From positions 496,001-560,000 of the forward strand of contig CALSMD010000001.1 in assembly GCA_943787365.1 (NCBI GenBank): a DNA stretch of 64,000 bases. Direction: 5' to 3'. Positions 1 through 8,549 of this stretch are shown piece after piece (the first letter of the stretch is position 1; each line of letters opens with the position of its first letter). Under the pieces are notes generated by a model. It saw only the letters and a program-made list of their open reading frames with translations. It was not told the DNA's origin and did no database searches. Source of the stretch: an uncultured Flavobacteriaceae bacterium (GTDB lineage Bacteria; Bacteroidota; Bacteroidia; Flavobacteriales; Flavobacteriaceae). The position numbers and the translations under genes were made by a program.

Positions 1-860
1 TCAATGGTATCTTCGGTGGCGCGAATGCCCGCCGTATCTATAAATCGGAACTTGATCCCTTCAATGGTAATTTCATCTTCAATCGCATCACGAGTGGTTC
101 CCGCTATGTCACTGACAATGGCTTTGTCTTCGTTCAAAAGTGCATTTAACAGCGTGGACTTCCCTACATTAGGCGCGCCAATAATAGAAATAGGAATCCC
201 ATTTTTGATGACATTTCCCGTGGAAAACGAATCAATCAAATGTTTTAACACTTTAATAATTCGTTCTAATAAATCCTCAAATTGTTTCCGATCTGCAAAC
301 TCCACATCTTCTTCAGAAAAATCGAGTTCTAATTCAATCAACGAAGCGAAGTTTAACAACTCGTCCCGCAAGACTTTGATCTCATTACTGAACCCACCCC
401 GCATCTGTTGCATGGCAATTTGGTGGGACGCTTTGTTATCACTGGCAATCAAATCCGCAACGGCTTCCGCCTGACTTAAATCGAGCTTAGCATTAAGAAA
501 TGCACGGAGTGTAAATTCCCCTGGATTTGCAATGCGAGCGCCATTGCGTACAAATAATTGTATAATTTCTTGTTGTATATAAGAGCTCCCATGACAAGAA
601 ATTTCCACCACATCCTCTCCAGTGTAGGATTTTGGATTTTTAAAAACAGATACCAATACTTCGTCCAAAATTCGTGAATTTTCTACGATATGCCCTAAAT
701 GGATGGTATGTGTTTTTTGAGTCGTTAGTTTTTTGGCATGTATCGATTTAAAAAACGCATCTACTTTTGTAATTGCTTCAGGGCCTGAAAGTCGAATAAT
801 AGCAATTGCGCCTGCACCGGAAGGGGTGGCTAAAGCAATAATGGTGTCGTTTTGATACAA
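1..860 (-). CDS. mnmE: tRNA modification GTPase MnmE (3' part missing)
   Basis: MnmE, with MnmG, installs the carboxymethylaminomethyl-type modification on wobble uridine of tRNAs. About 286 of the usual 460-470 residues are visible; the rest, including the C-terminal CxGK motif, lies left of the window. Seen: the N-terminal folate-binding domain ([20 protein letters not shown]), the helical domain, and the G domain with P-loop GAPNVGKST near residue 227 followed by DIAGTTRD and DTAG. The start is inferred as TTG at 860 because no ATG/GTG lies upstream in frame and a -7 box sits at 876-883, leaving a very short leader. It is transcribed divergently from the TlpA-like lipoprotein gene. The frame was checked at several points and is open throughout. 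Confidence 0.93.
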   Translation of the reverse strand, partial: MYQNDTIIALATPSGAGAIAIIRLSGPEAITKVDAFFKSIHAKKLTTQKTHTIHLGHIVENSRILDEVLVSVFKNPKSYTGEDVVEISCHGSSYIQQEIIQLFVRNGARIANPGEFTLRAFLNAKLDLSQAEAVADLIASDNKASHQIAMQQMRGGFSNEIKVLRDELLNFASLIELELDFSEEDVEFADRKQFEDLLERIIKVLKHLIDSFSTGNVIKNGIPISIIGAPNVGKSTLLNALLNEDKAIVSDIAGTTRDAIEDEITIEGIKFRFIDTAGIRATEDTI

Positions 861-875
861 TGGATTAATTTTTTA

Positions 876-883
876 CAAAAGTA
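876..883 (-). promoter_or_regulatory. -7 promoter box for mnmE
   Basis: The minus strand reads TACTTTTG, an exact match to the Bacteroidota -7 consensus TAnnTTTG, 16 bases before the proposed TTG start of mnmE. No clear -33 TTG was assigned. Confidence 0.5.
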
Positions 884-922
884 TTAATATTACTTCAAAT
901 GGGAGAAGTAATATTTTTAATT

Positions 923-930
923 TATTTTTG
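923..930 (+). promoter_or_regulatory. -7 promoter box for TlpA-like lipoprotein gene
   Basis: TATTTTTG matches TAnnTTTG and lies 23 bases before the ATG at 953. It also argues against an upstream in-frame ATG at 899, which would lie ahead of the transcription start. Confidence 0.5.
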
Positions 931-952
931 TAAAAATTTAAAACACTTACAG

Positions 953-2095
953 ATGAAAACTCAAATCATTTCTATCCTTGTTATTGCACTCTTATTAGGT
1001 TGCAAACCCTCAACGTCAAATTCTGAAGGTACATATGAAGTGTTTGTCAAAGCTGACGGCGTTTATGATGGCTTAAGAGCTTATTTGATAAAGACTGAAA
1101 ATGGCAGAAATAAAATAAAAACCGACACTGCTATTGTTTTTAATGGGGCGTTTCGTTTTAAAGGACAAATAAAAGGGGCCGAAATGCGTGCCTTGACCAT
1201 AGACGGCGTGAGAGGGCAAACCTCAGTATTTATAGAACCCGGAAAAATTAATATAGAAATTTATAAAGACAGCATTCATAAATCTAAGGTAGAAGGCACT
1301 TATAACAATGAAGTTTTTAATGATTATAAGAATAAATACCAAGAAAAAATAGAAGCGATCGAAGCTGTGAAAGCTGTGTTCTTAAGTTCTGAAAAAGATT
1401 CAGAAGGCTTAAAAGCACTTCAAAAGAAAGGAGATTCTTTGAGAGCCCAATTGAAAAATTTCGGTTATGAATTTATCCAAGAAAATAACGATTCTGATTT
1501 TTCATTATTTATATTGGAAGGACTTACAAGTCAAAAGGGTTTTGATCTGGAATTGGCATCCAAAGCTTATAAAAGCATAGAAACTTCTATCAAAACAAAA
1601 AACGAAACGAATCAATTAATTTCAAATCGCATTAAAGAAAAAATTGAAAGCAACCCAAATAAATCGAAAATTAAAATTGGCATGAAAGCGCCTGACTTTA
1701 CTGCTCCAAATCCGCAAGGAGAACAAATCACTTTAAGTAAAATTAATGGGAAGGTTATCATTGTTGATTTTTGGGCATCTTGGTGTAAGCCTTGCCGAAT
1801 TGAAAATCCGAATTTGGTAAAACTGTATGACACCTACCATTCAAAAGGATTAGAAATTATCAGTGTTTCTCTTGAACGTGGAGATCAGAAAGCGTTTTGG
1901 ATTGAGGCCATAAAAAAAGATCAACTAAGCTGGTATAACGTCTCTAATTTGAAATTTTGGCAAGACCCCATTGCACAAGCTTACAGTGTGAATTCGATTC
2001 CTGCGACCTTTATTTTGGACGAAAACGGAACCGTCATCGCCGAACGCTTAAGAGGTGCTGAATTGGAAGCGAAAATTAAGAGCTTATTGGAGTAA
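953..2095 (+). CDS. TlpA-like thioredoxin-fold lipoprotein with N-terminal DUF4369
   Basis: Predicted envelope-anchored thiol:disulfide oxidoreductase. Residues 1-17 form a lipoprotein signal ending in LLLGC with the lipidated Cys at 17. Next comes a DUF4369-like beta domain (about 25-120), a charged helical linker, then an AhpC/TSA-thioredoxin domain starting at MKAPDFTAPNPQG. The active site WASWCKPC lies near residues 273-280, and the cis-Pro segment SIPATFILDENG follows. In Bacteroidota this architecture is common; partners range from cytochrome c maturation to general periplasmic disulfide reduction, and the substrate cannot be told here. The start was moved from 899 to 953 because it gives a clean signal peptide and sits downstream of the -7 box. 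Confidence 0.88.
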   Translation: MKTQIISILVIALLLGCKPSTSNSEGTYEVFVKADGVYDGLRAYLIKTENGRNKIKTDTAIVFNGAFRFKGQIKGAEMRALTIDGVRGQTSVFIEPGKINIEIYKDSIHKSKVEGTYNNEVFNDYKNKYQEKIEAIEAVKAVFLSSEKDSEGLKALQKKGDSLRAQLKNFGYEFIQENNDSDFSLFILEGLTSQKGFDLELASKAYKSIETSIKTKNETNQLISNRIKEKIESNPNKSKIKIGMKAPDFTAPNPQGEQITLSKINGKVIIVDFWASWCKPCRIENPNLVKLYDTYHSKGLEIISVSLERGDQKAFWIEAIKKDQLSWYNVSNLKFWQDPIAQAYSVNSIPATFILDENGTVIAERLRGAELEAKIKSLLE

Positions 2096-2112
2096 GTTAA
2101 GAATAGTTACTT

Positions 2113-2760
2113 CTAAATCTTATTATTTTTGTGCATCACAAACAAAATAACAATTGGGATGGCAAGAACGATTACCATCCATAAATGCGTATCTAAAACT
2201 TGAGGCGCAATCAACAATGTAAGCACATAACCTCCAATAGCACCGCCAAAATGGGCGTCATGCCCTATATTTCCAACCCGTGATTTCATTCCATAAATAG
2301 AGTACAGCATATACCCGACCCCTACAACATAAGATGGAATGGGAATGGGAATGAAATATAGATATAATTCCATACCGGGGTACAATAAAATAGCGGCGTA
2401 TAAGATGCCCGTCGCAGCACCACTCGCTCCTACTGCAGAATAGTACGATTCATTTTTATGAAAGTAATAAGATAATAGGTTACCAGAAATTAAACTGCCA
2501 AAATAAATCAAAAAGAAATAAAACGGCCCCACGCTATTGATTACTATATCTCCAAAAATATAGAGTGCAAACATATTAAATAACAGATGTTGCAAGTCAA
2601 CATGTAGAAACCCAGAAACCAGCATACGAAGTTGCTCACCACGTTTGATGCCTCCTACATTAAACTTATACGTTTCAAAAAAGGATCGATCTTTAAAGCC
2701 TTTAAAAGAGCAAAGCGCATTGAGGGCTATAATAATCAGGGTATAAATAGAAATGTCCAT
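2113..2760 (-). CDS. rhomboid family intramembrane serine protease
   Basis: An integral membrane protein of 215 residues with about six hydrophobic segments. The rhomboid signatures are present: HVDLQHLLFNM with His53, His58 and Asn62, the catalytic-serine motif GASG with Ser113, and the second catalytic residue in HDAHFGG (His170). Rhomboids cleave transmembrane substrates inside the bilayer; no substrate can be inferred. It lacks a cytoplasmic accessory domain. It converges on the TlpA-like gene and is divergent from the acyltransferase gene, 53 bases away. Confidence 0.9.
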   Translation of the reverse strand: MDISIYTLIIIALNALCSFKGFKDRSFFETYKFNVGGIKRGEQLRMLVSGFLHVDLQHLLFNMFALYIFGDIVINSVGPFYFFLIYFGSLISGNLLSYYFHKNESYYSAVGASGAATGILYAAILLYPGMELYLYFIPIPIPSYVVGVGYMLYSIYGMKSRVGNIGHDAHFGGAIGGYVLTLLIAPQVLDTHLWMVIVLAIPIVILFVMHKNNKI

Positions 2761-2781
2761 AGGGATATATTAAATAAACTA

Positions 2782-2789
2782 TATATTTG
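2782..2789 (+). promoter_or_regulatory. -7 promoter box for acyltransferase gene
   Basis: TATATTTG matches TAnnTTTG and lies 25 bases before the ATG at 2814, in the 53-base divergent gap with the rhomboid gene. Confidence 0.5.
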
Positions 2790-2813
2790 CGACTGTAAAT
2801 TTAATCTTTTTAA

Positions 2814-3686
2814 ATGCAATTACTAGCGTACATTTTAATTTACCCGATTTTGTGGTTGGTTTCCATACTCCCGTTTCGATTGTTGTACGCCGTTTCAGAC
2901 CTTTTGTATGTGTTGATGTACCATGTTTTTGGCTATAGAAAAAAAACCGTTCGAGAGAATCTTAAACTTGTATTCCCTGAAAAATCGGATTTAGAAATTA
3001 AGACGATTTCAAAGAAATTCTATCACCATTTTTGTGATATGATTTTGGAATCTATCAAATCCATGAATATTTCCTTGGAGTCCATGAAGGCGCGTTATAC
3101 CTTTAAAAATTTGGACATCATTAAGGATTTTGAAAAACAAAACAAAAGCATCGTGCTTATGTGTGCACACTATGGTAGTTGGGAATGGATTTTCATCCTT
3201 CAAACCTACACGAGTCATCGCGGTTATGGCATCTATAAACGACTTCAAAACAAGTATTTCGATCGCTTAATCAAGTCCATTAGAGCCCGTTACAACAGTT
3301 ATTTAATTACAACCAAAGAAACGTTTTCTGTTTTGGAAGAAGCCAAAAAAAATGGCATTCTGTCCATGAATGGATTTGCCTCCGACCAATCGCCCAAGAA
3401 AGACAAAGCCCGTCACTGGAATGATTTTATGGGTATTAAAGTCCCTGTACACACAGGAGCAGAAATGATGGCTAAAAAACTGGACATGCCTGTTGTGTTT
3501 TTTGCTGTAGAACGTAAAAAAAGAGGCTACTATGAAGCAACCTTTCAAACCTTGGCAGAAAACCCAACTGACTTTAAGGATTATGAAATTACTGACAAAT
3601 TTCTAAAACTTGTAGAAACTCAAATTCACGATGCGCCCGAATATTACCTTTGGACGCACAAACGTTGGAAACATCGCGAAGTTTAA
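2814..3686 (+). CDS. LpxL/HtrB-family lysophospholipid (lipid A) acyltransferase
   Basis: This family transfers a secondary acyl chain to lipid A precursors, or acylates other lipids, at the inner face of the inner membrane. The 290 residues match the family length. There is an N-terminal hydrophobic anchor (about residues 3-38), then the RENL segment, the catalytic H-x4-E motif in HYGSWEW (His119, Glu124), and SDQSPKK typical of the Bacteroidota branch. The stop codon overlaps that of convergent glmM by four bases. In Bacteroidota this branch may also serve aminolipid synthesis, so the exact acceptor is uncertain. Confidence 0.88.
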   Translation: MQLLAYILIYPILWLVSILPFRLLYAVSDLLYVLMYHVFGYRKKTVRENLKLVFPEKSDLEIKTISKKFYHHFCDMILESIKSMNISLESMKARYTFKNLDIIKDFEKQNKSIVLMCAHYGSWEWIFILQTYTSHRGYGIYKRLQNKYFDRLIKSIRARYNSYLITTKETFSVLEEAKKNGILSMNGFASDQSPKKDKARHWNDFMGIKVPVHTGAEMMAKKLDMPVVFFAVERKKRGYYEATFQTLAENPTDFKDYEITDKFLKLVETQIHDAPEYYLWTHKRWKHREV

Positions 3687-5071
3687 ATCCCCGCAATATT
3701 CTTTATTTCCTCAATAATTTTATCGGCTAAAGCATCTGCTTTTTCTTGAGATGGTGCTTCTGTATAAATGCGAATAATGGCTTCCGTATTGCTTTTTCTT
3801 AAATGCACCCACTCAGTTGGAAAATCGATTTTAACCCCATCAATTGTAGAGATTTGTTCGTGTGCATACTTAGCTTCCATCGCTACTAAAATCGCATCCA
3901 CATCAATGGAAGGATTTAAGTCAATTTTTTTCTTGCTCATAAAATAAGAAGGATAGCTCGCTCTCAAATCACTCACTGCAATTTTACGTTCCGCTAATAA
4001 GCTCAAAAACAAAGCCACTCCTACCAAAGCATCACGTCCGTAATGCGATTCAGGATAAATAATTCCGCCGTTGCCTTCACCCCCAATAACCGCATTGGTT
4101 GCTTTCATGGCGTTGACGACATTCACTTCTCCTACGGCACTCGCTGTATAAGTCCCGCCATGTTTTTCAGTCACATCTCTCAACGCTCGTGTAGAACTGA
4201 GATTACTGACCGTATTTCCTGGGCGTTGACTTAAAATATAATCCGCACAAGCAACTAAAGTATATTCTTCTCCAAACATCACTCCCTTTTCATCCATAAA
4301 AGCCAAACGGTCCACATCGGGGTCGACGGCAATTCCAAAGTCCGCATGAGAAGACACCACCTTTTCAGATAAATCTGTTAAGTGTTGCTTCAAAGGTTCT
4401 GGATTGTGTGGAAATTGTCCGTTGGGTTCGCAATGAATTTTGACTGCCTCAACACCTAAACGTTCCAACAAAAGTGGAATGGCAATACCGCCCGTAGAAT
4501 TCACAGCATCTACGACCACTTTAAATTTACAGTCTGAAATGGCTTTTACATTCACAAATTCTAAATCCAGCACTTCATCTATATGAATGTCAAAATAGGC
4601 TTGATTTTCAGTGATGACTCCTAAGTCATCAACATCTGCAAATTCCATAGCATCTGCCGCAGCGATATCTAAAACGCGTTGGCTGCTTTCGGCATTTAAA
4701 AATTCGCCATTATGATCTAATAATTTTAAAGCATTCCATTGTTTTGGGTTATGACTCGCCGTCAAGATAATACCGCCATCAGCATGTTCTAAAGGGACAG
4801 CAATTTCAACAGTTGGTGTGGTTGACAGGTCTAAATCGATCACATCAATTCCCATTCCAATCAGTGTATTCATAACCAAATTTTGAACCATCGCTCCTGA
4901 AATTCGAGCATCTCTTCCAACCACCACACGGTAATTTTCTTTAGAGCGTTGTGCTTTGATCCATGTTCCATAGGCCGCAGCGAATTTCACAGTATCTATA
5001 GGAGTTAAATTATCGCCAACCGTACCTCCAATGGTACCGCGAATTCCTGAAATTGATTTGATGAGTGTCAT
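3683..5071 (-). CDS. glmM: phosphoglucosamine mutase / phosphomannomutase
   Basis: Alpha-D-phosphohexomutase of 462 residues. In this phylum the close orthologue is annotated GlmM, converting glucosamine-6-P to glucosamine-1-P for UDP-GlcNAc, peptidoglycan and LPS. Seen: SGIRG near the N terminus, the phosphoserine loop TASHNPKQWN with Ser106, the metal loop DPDVDRLAF, the sugar loop GEGNGG and the C-terminal phosphate loop RKSNTEAIIR. The start MTLIKS at 5071 is chosen over an ATG at 5092 because the -7 box occupies 5090-5097. A phosphomannomutase role cannot be excluded from sequence alone. Confidence 0.9.
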   Translation of the reverse strand: MTLIKSISGIRGTIGGTVGDNLTPIDTVKFAAAYGTWIKAQRSKENYRVVVGRDARISGAMVQNLVMNTLIGMGIDVIDLDLSTTPTVEIAVPLEHADGGIILTASHNPKQWNALKLLDHNGEFLNAESSQRVLDIAAADAMEFADVDDLGVITENQAYFDIHIDEVLDLEFVNVKAISDCKFKVVVDAVNSTGGIAIPLLLERLGVEAVKIHCEPNGQFPHNPEPLKQHLTDLSEKVVSSHADFGIAVDPDVDRLAFMDEKGVMFGEEYTLVACADYILSQRPGNTVSNLSSTRALRDVTEKHGGTYTASAVGEVNVVNAMKATNAVIGGEGNGGIIYPESHYGRDALVGVALFLSLLAERKIAVSDLRASYPSYFMSKKKIDLNPSIDVDAILVAMEAKYAHEQISTIDGVKIDFPTEWVHLRKSNTEAIIRIYTEAPSQEKADALADKIIEEIKNIAGI

Positions 5072-5089
5072 GTAAAAAATAAGTTTCAA

Positions 5090-5097
5090 CAAATATA
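5090..5097 (-). promoter_or_regulatory. -7 promoter box for glmM
   Basis: The minus strand reads TATATTTG, an exact TAnnTTTG match, 19 bases before the glmM ATG at 5071. It covers the alternative upstream ATG, which is therefore unlikely to be used. Confidence 0.55.
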
Positions 5098-5142
5098 AGA
5101 CTTCAAATCAATTATATTAAAATGTATTCATAATATTGCCAT

Positions 5143-5724
5143 ATGAATTACTTGGCACATATTTTTCTTTCTGGAGGTCAGCCCGATATTATGATTGGCA
5201 ACTTTATTGCAGACAGTATTAAGGGCTCAAAATACAGCGCCTACCCTACCGAAATCCAAAAGGGAATCCTGTTGCACCGACAAATAGATACAACAACAGA
5301 TGCCCATCCCGCTTTTCGGCAAAGTACCAAGCGGCTTCACAAAAACTATGGCCACTATTCAGGGATTATCGTGGATATCTTTTACGATCATTTTTTAGCT
5401 AAAAATTGGTCGGAGTATTCTGATATTCCTTTAGCCGATTACATTCAAACGTTTTATGAATTATTAAGAGATAATTTTGAAATACTCCCCGAGAACATTC
5501 AAAAAATGGCACCTATTATGATGGAAGGCAATTGGCTTTTGATCTATGCGAATCTTGAAGGTATTGACCGTGTGTTAGCCGGTATGAATCGGCGTACTAA
5601 AAACAGATCAGGAATGGACAAAGCAGGACAGGAGTTAAAAGAATTCTACACTCTTTTTGAAGCTGACTTTAGACTGGTGATGAAAGACCTTCAAACCCTC
5701 AGTGATGATTTTTTAGCGTTTTAA
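5143..5724 (+). CDS. acpH: acyl carrier protein phosphodiesterase (DUF479)
   Basis: AcpH removes the 4'-phosphopantetheine group from acyl carrier protein, regenerating apo-ACP. The 193 residues match the family length of about 190-195. The opening MNYLAHIFLSGG, the segment GNFIADSIKG, and the metal-binding HRQIDTTTDAHP and DIFYDHFLAKNW stretches are all characteristic of this HD-like metal-dependent family. It is cytosolic and divergent from glmM. Its 3' end comes within five bases of the probable true stop of convergent recG at 5729. Confidence 0.85.
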   Translation: MNYLAHIFLSGGQPDIMIGNFIADSIKGSKYSAYPTEIQKGILLHRQIDTTTDAHPAFRQSTKRLHKNYGHYSGIIVDIFYDHFLAKNWSEYSDIPLADYIQTFYELLRDNFEILPENIQKMAPIMMEGNWLLIYANLEGIDRVLAGMNRRTKNRSGMDKAGQELKEFYTLFEADFRLVMKDLQTLSDDFLAF

Positions 5725-5753
5725 AATCCTAACTAATATAATTCCAGATATTC

Positions 5754-7835
5754 TTATACTTCCCCATTTTGATATAGGTTTGCGCAGATGGGTTGATGCT
5801 TTGGATCGATTAATTTCGGATCGGCAACCAACACTTTTTTAGCCCAATGCCGTGCCAAAGACAAGATGTCTTTATCCTTTACAATATTGGCAATTTTCAA
5901 TTCTAAAATCCCACTTTGTTGAGTGCCCATCATGTCTCCAGGACCTCGAAGTCGTAAATCAACTTCCGCAATTTCAAATCCATCACTGGAATTGACCATG
6001 GTTTTCATGCGAGTTTTACTGTTATCACCTAGCTTAGAGCCCGTCATTAGAATACAATAACTCTGCTCACTTCCACGCCCTACACGCCCTCTCAACTGGT
6101 GGAGTTGGGACAGCCCAAACCGTTCGGCACTTTCAATTATCATCACCGAAGCATTGGGCACATTGACGCCTACTTCAATCACGGTTGTGGCAACCATGAT
6201 CTGGGTTTCACCTTTGACAAAACGTTGCATCTCAAATTCTTTATCGGCAGGTTTCATTTGTCCATGCACGATGGATACTTGATATTTAGGTGTTGGAAAG
6301 TCCCGCACAATACCTTCATAACCATCCATTAAATCCTTAAAATCCAAGGTCTCACTTTCGTTAATCAATGGATATACAATATAAATTTGACGGCCTTTTG
6401 TAATTTCATCTCTAATAAACCCAAGTACTTTCAGACGATTGCTATCAAAACGATGTACCGTTTTAATCGGTTTTCTACCTGCCGGCAATTCATCAATCAC
6501 AGAAATATCTAAATCGCCATAAACAGACATTGCTAACGTCCGTGGGATGGGTGTGGCCGTCATCACCAAAATATGTGGTGGCGACACATTTTTCTTCCAC
6601 AGCTTGCTGCGTTGAGCGACCCCAAATCGGTGTTGCTCGTCAATGATTGCCAAGCCAAGATTTTTAAACTTCACCTTGTCCTCTAAAAGCGCATGCGTTC
6701 CTATAATGATCTGTAATTCTCCCGATTCTAATTGTTCATGAATGACACGTCGGGCGGCGGTTTTACTCGATCCTGTTAACAATCCAATCTTAACACCTAT
6801 TAGATCACAAAACGGTTTTAGGCCGTTGTAATGCTGAAACGATAAAATTTCAGTGGGTGCCATCAGTGTCGCTTGAAAATCATTATCAATCGCGATGAGC
6901 ATGGACATCAACGCCACAATAGTTTTCCCAGAACCCACATCGCCCTGTAACAAGCGGTTCATTTGGGCATTACTGTCCATATCAATTCGAATTTCTTTCA
7001 ACACCCGTTTTTGAGCGTTGGTCAATTCGAAAGGCAAATGTTCTTTATAAAAGGTATTAAAATAGGACCCGACGGTTTCAAATCGATAGCCCTTTATTTT
7101 AGTTTTGTGAATGATATTTTTAAGAATGAGCTGAAGCTGGATGTAAAATAATTCTTCAAACTTTAAACGAAATTGAGACAGGCTCAGTAAATTTTGTGTT
7201 TTTGGAAAATGTACATTTAAAAAAGCTTCGCTTTTAGAAATCAGTTTTTGATGTTCTAAAATCTCCGTAGAAAGCGATTCTTCAAATCGCCCATTCAATT
7301 GCAAAAACAATTGTTCCATGATCTTACAAATCACACGGTTCGAAATGCCTCGGTTCGCTAATTTTTCTGTGGACGGATAAATCGGTTGAATGGCTTTCGA
7401 CAGGCTTTTGTCATAATCTGTTTTGAGTTCGATATCGGGATGCGGCATACTAAAAGTCCCATTGAACAAATTGATCTTTCCAAAAATCACATAATCCGTA
7501 TGCGTTTTCAGATGCTCACGAATCCATTTATGGCCTCTAAACCAAACCAATTCCACGTAGCCCGTTTCATCTCTAAAGGTTGCTACAAGGCGTTTACCAC
7601 GTTTCTGAGCAATTTCTTTGAATCCTGTAATCTGACCGACAATTTGAACTTCCGCGTTGGTGGGTTGCAGCTCTGAAACCTTATAAAATCGCGTGCGATC
7701 AATATAACGGTTTGGAAATAAATTAATCAGGTCTTGATAGGTGTGAATCCCTAATTCTTTACGCAATACTTCGGCACGCCCAGGCCCTACACCTTTCAGA
7801 TAATCAATGGGAGTTTGAAGTAATGTGTTTTGCAT
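5754..7835 (-). CDS. recG: ATP-dependent DNA helicase RecG (3' end probably frameshifted)
   Basis: RecG remodels stalled replication forks and branch-migrates Holliday junctions. Seen: the N-terminal wedge/OB domain (residues about 10-200, with a helix-hairpin-helix-like KGVGPGRAE start), Walker A GDVGSGKT near residue 300, the DEQHRFG box near 398, TATPIPRT, and the C-terminal helicase motifs QLRGRVGRG and LRLRGPGDMMGTQQSG. The ATG at 7835 is preferred over the preceding TTG codon. The frame as read ends in YQNGEV, but one base fewer in the A-run at about 5764-5767 continues it as MGKYKNIWNYIS with a stop at 5729, which looks like the normal family end. The gene follows the 174-aa gene by nine bases and is likely cotranscribed. 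Confidence 0.93.
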   Translation of the reverse strand: MQNTLLQTPIDYLKGVGPGRAEVLRKELGIHTYQDLINLFPNRYIDRTRFYKVSELQPTNAEVQIVGQITGFKEIAQKRGKRLVATFRDETGYVELVWFRGHKWIREHLKTHTDYVIFGKINLFNGTFSMPHPDIELKTDYDKSLSKAIQPIYPSTEKLANRGISNRVICKIMEQLFLQLNGRFEESLSTEILEHQKLISKSEAFLNVHFPKTQNLLSLSQFRLKFEELFYIQLQLILKNIIHKTKIKGYRFETVGSYFNTFYKEHLPFELTNAQKRVLKEIRIDMDSNAQMNRLLQGDVGSGKTIVALMSMLIAIDNDFQATLMAPTEILSFQHYNGLKPFCDLIGVKIGLLTGSSKTAARRVIHEQLESGELQIIIGTHALLEDKVKFKNLGLAIIDEQHRFGVAQRSKLWKKNVSPPHILVMTATPIPRTLAMSVYGDLDISVIDELPAGRKPIKTVHRFDSNRLKVLGFIRDEITKGRQIYIVYPLINESETLDFKDLMDGYEGIVRDFPTPKYQVSIVHGQMKPADKEFEMQRFVKGETQIMVATTVIEVGVNVPNASVMIIESAERFGLSQLHQLRGRVGRGSEQSYCILMTGSKLGDNSKTRMKTMVNSSDGFEIAEVDLRLRGPGDMMGTQQSGILELKIANIVKDKDILSLARHWAKKVLVADPKLIDPKHQPICANLYQNGEV

Positions 7836-7844
7836 CAATCCACT

Positions 7845-8369
7845 TTAATAGGTTAATAAATTACTCACTTCATTTTTTAAATACGCTAAGGCAGCATTGC
7901 TTGGTGATGTCGTATCCATTGATTTTGTGAGGACTAATTCGCGGAATTTATCAGCGGATTCGGCGCTGTTTGAAATGTCACAATTTCTAATAAATTGAAT
8001 GGTCGTGTTTTTAGCGGTTAAAATGATGTTCCAACATTCTTCCGATAAATAGATTTGTTGTGCTAAATTATGTTCAAACTCTTGTTCGATATTCTGAATC
8101 AGTAACTGCTCATAATCTTCCTTTCGTTGAGAAATAGGTTGAATTCTAATGAGTAAATTATTGGGAGCCATACGCTCCAAAACCAACGCCAAACGCTCAT
8201 AGGCCTGAAGTTTGACAGGAAGCACTTCTTTTTGAAGCGATTTATGAAGGATATAGTGGCGTCTTTTACTTTCGTTGTTGGTGTATTCTTTGAAAAATAA
8301 ATACGCAATCGCACCTGTTATAAGGGCTGGAATGCAATACATGATAAGGCTATAAAACTCAATTTCCAT
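7845..8369 (-). CDS. membrane-anchored protein of unknown function
   Basis: A 174-residue protein with one N-terminal transmembrane helix (about residues 7-26), then a positively charged stretch and a long amphipathic helical cytosolic domain rich in Leu, Glu and Gln (for example EDYEQLLIQNIEQEFEHN). I recognise it only as a type of conserved hypothetical seen in Flavobacteriaceae. It ends nine bases before recG on the same strand, so the two are probably one transcript; nothing in the sequence links it directly to recombination. The start ATG gives the helix directly at the N terminus. Confidence 0.75.
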   Translation of the reverse strand: MEIEFYSLIMYCIPALITGAIAYLFFKEYTNNESKRRHYILHKSLQKEVLPVKLQAYERLALVLERMAPNNLLIRIQPISQRKEDYEQLLIQNIEQEFEHNLAQQIYLSEECWNIILTAKNTTIQFIRNCDISNSAESADKFRELVLTKSMDTTSPSNAALAYLKNEVSNLLTY

Positions 8370-8549
8370 TTAAATATGTGATGTGTTGATTAATAAATGC
8401 CAAGTTAATAATTTCCTTCAATATAAAAGCAAAAATTAATGTCTTCAAACGCTTTTAGTAACTTCCCTAGAATTGTTTATAATTTATAGGACTTCCTTTT
8501 AAAAATACGAATTACATTCCTTAATTTCACGTCTTAGAAAAAACGAAAT

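Noticed and set aside
4-474. A 156-aa + strand frame at the left edge
   Set aside because: It is antisense to mnmE, whose minus-strand translation carries unmistakable GTPase motifs; the + frame has a Ser-rich shadow composition.
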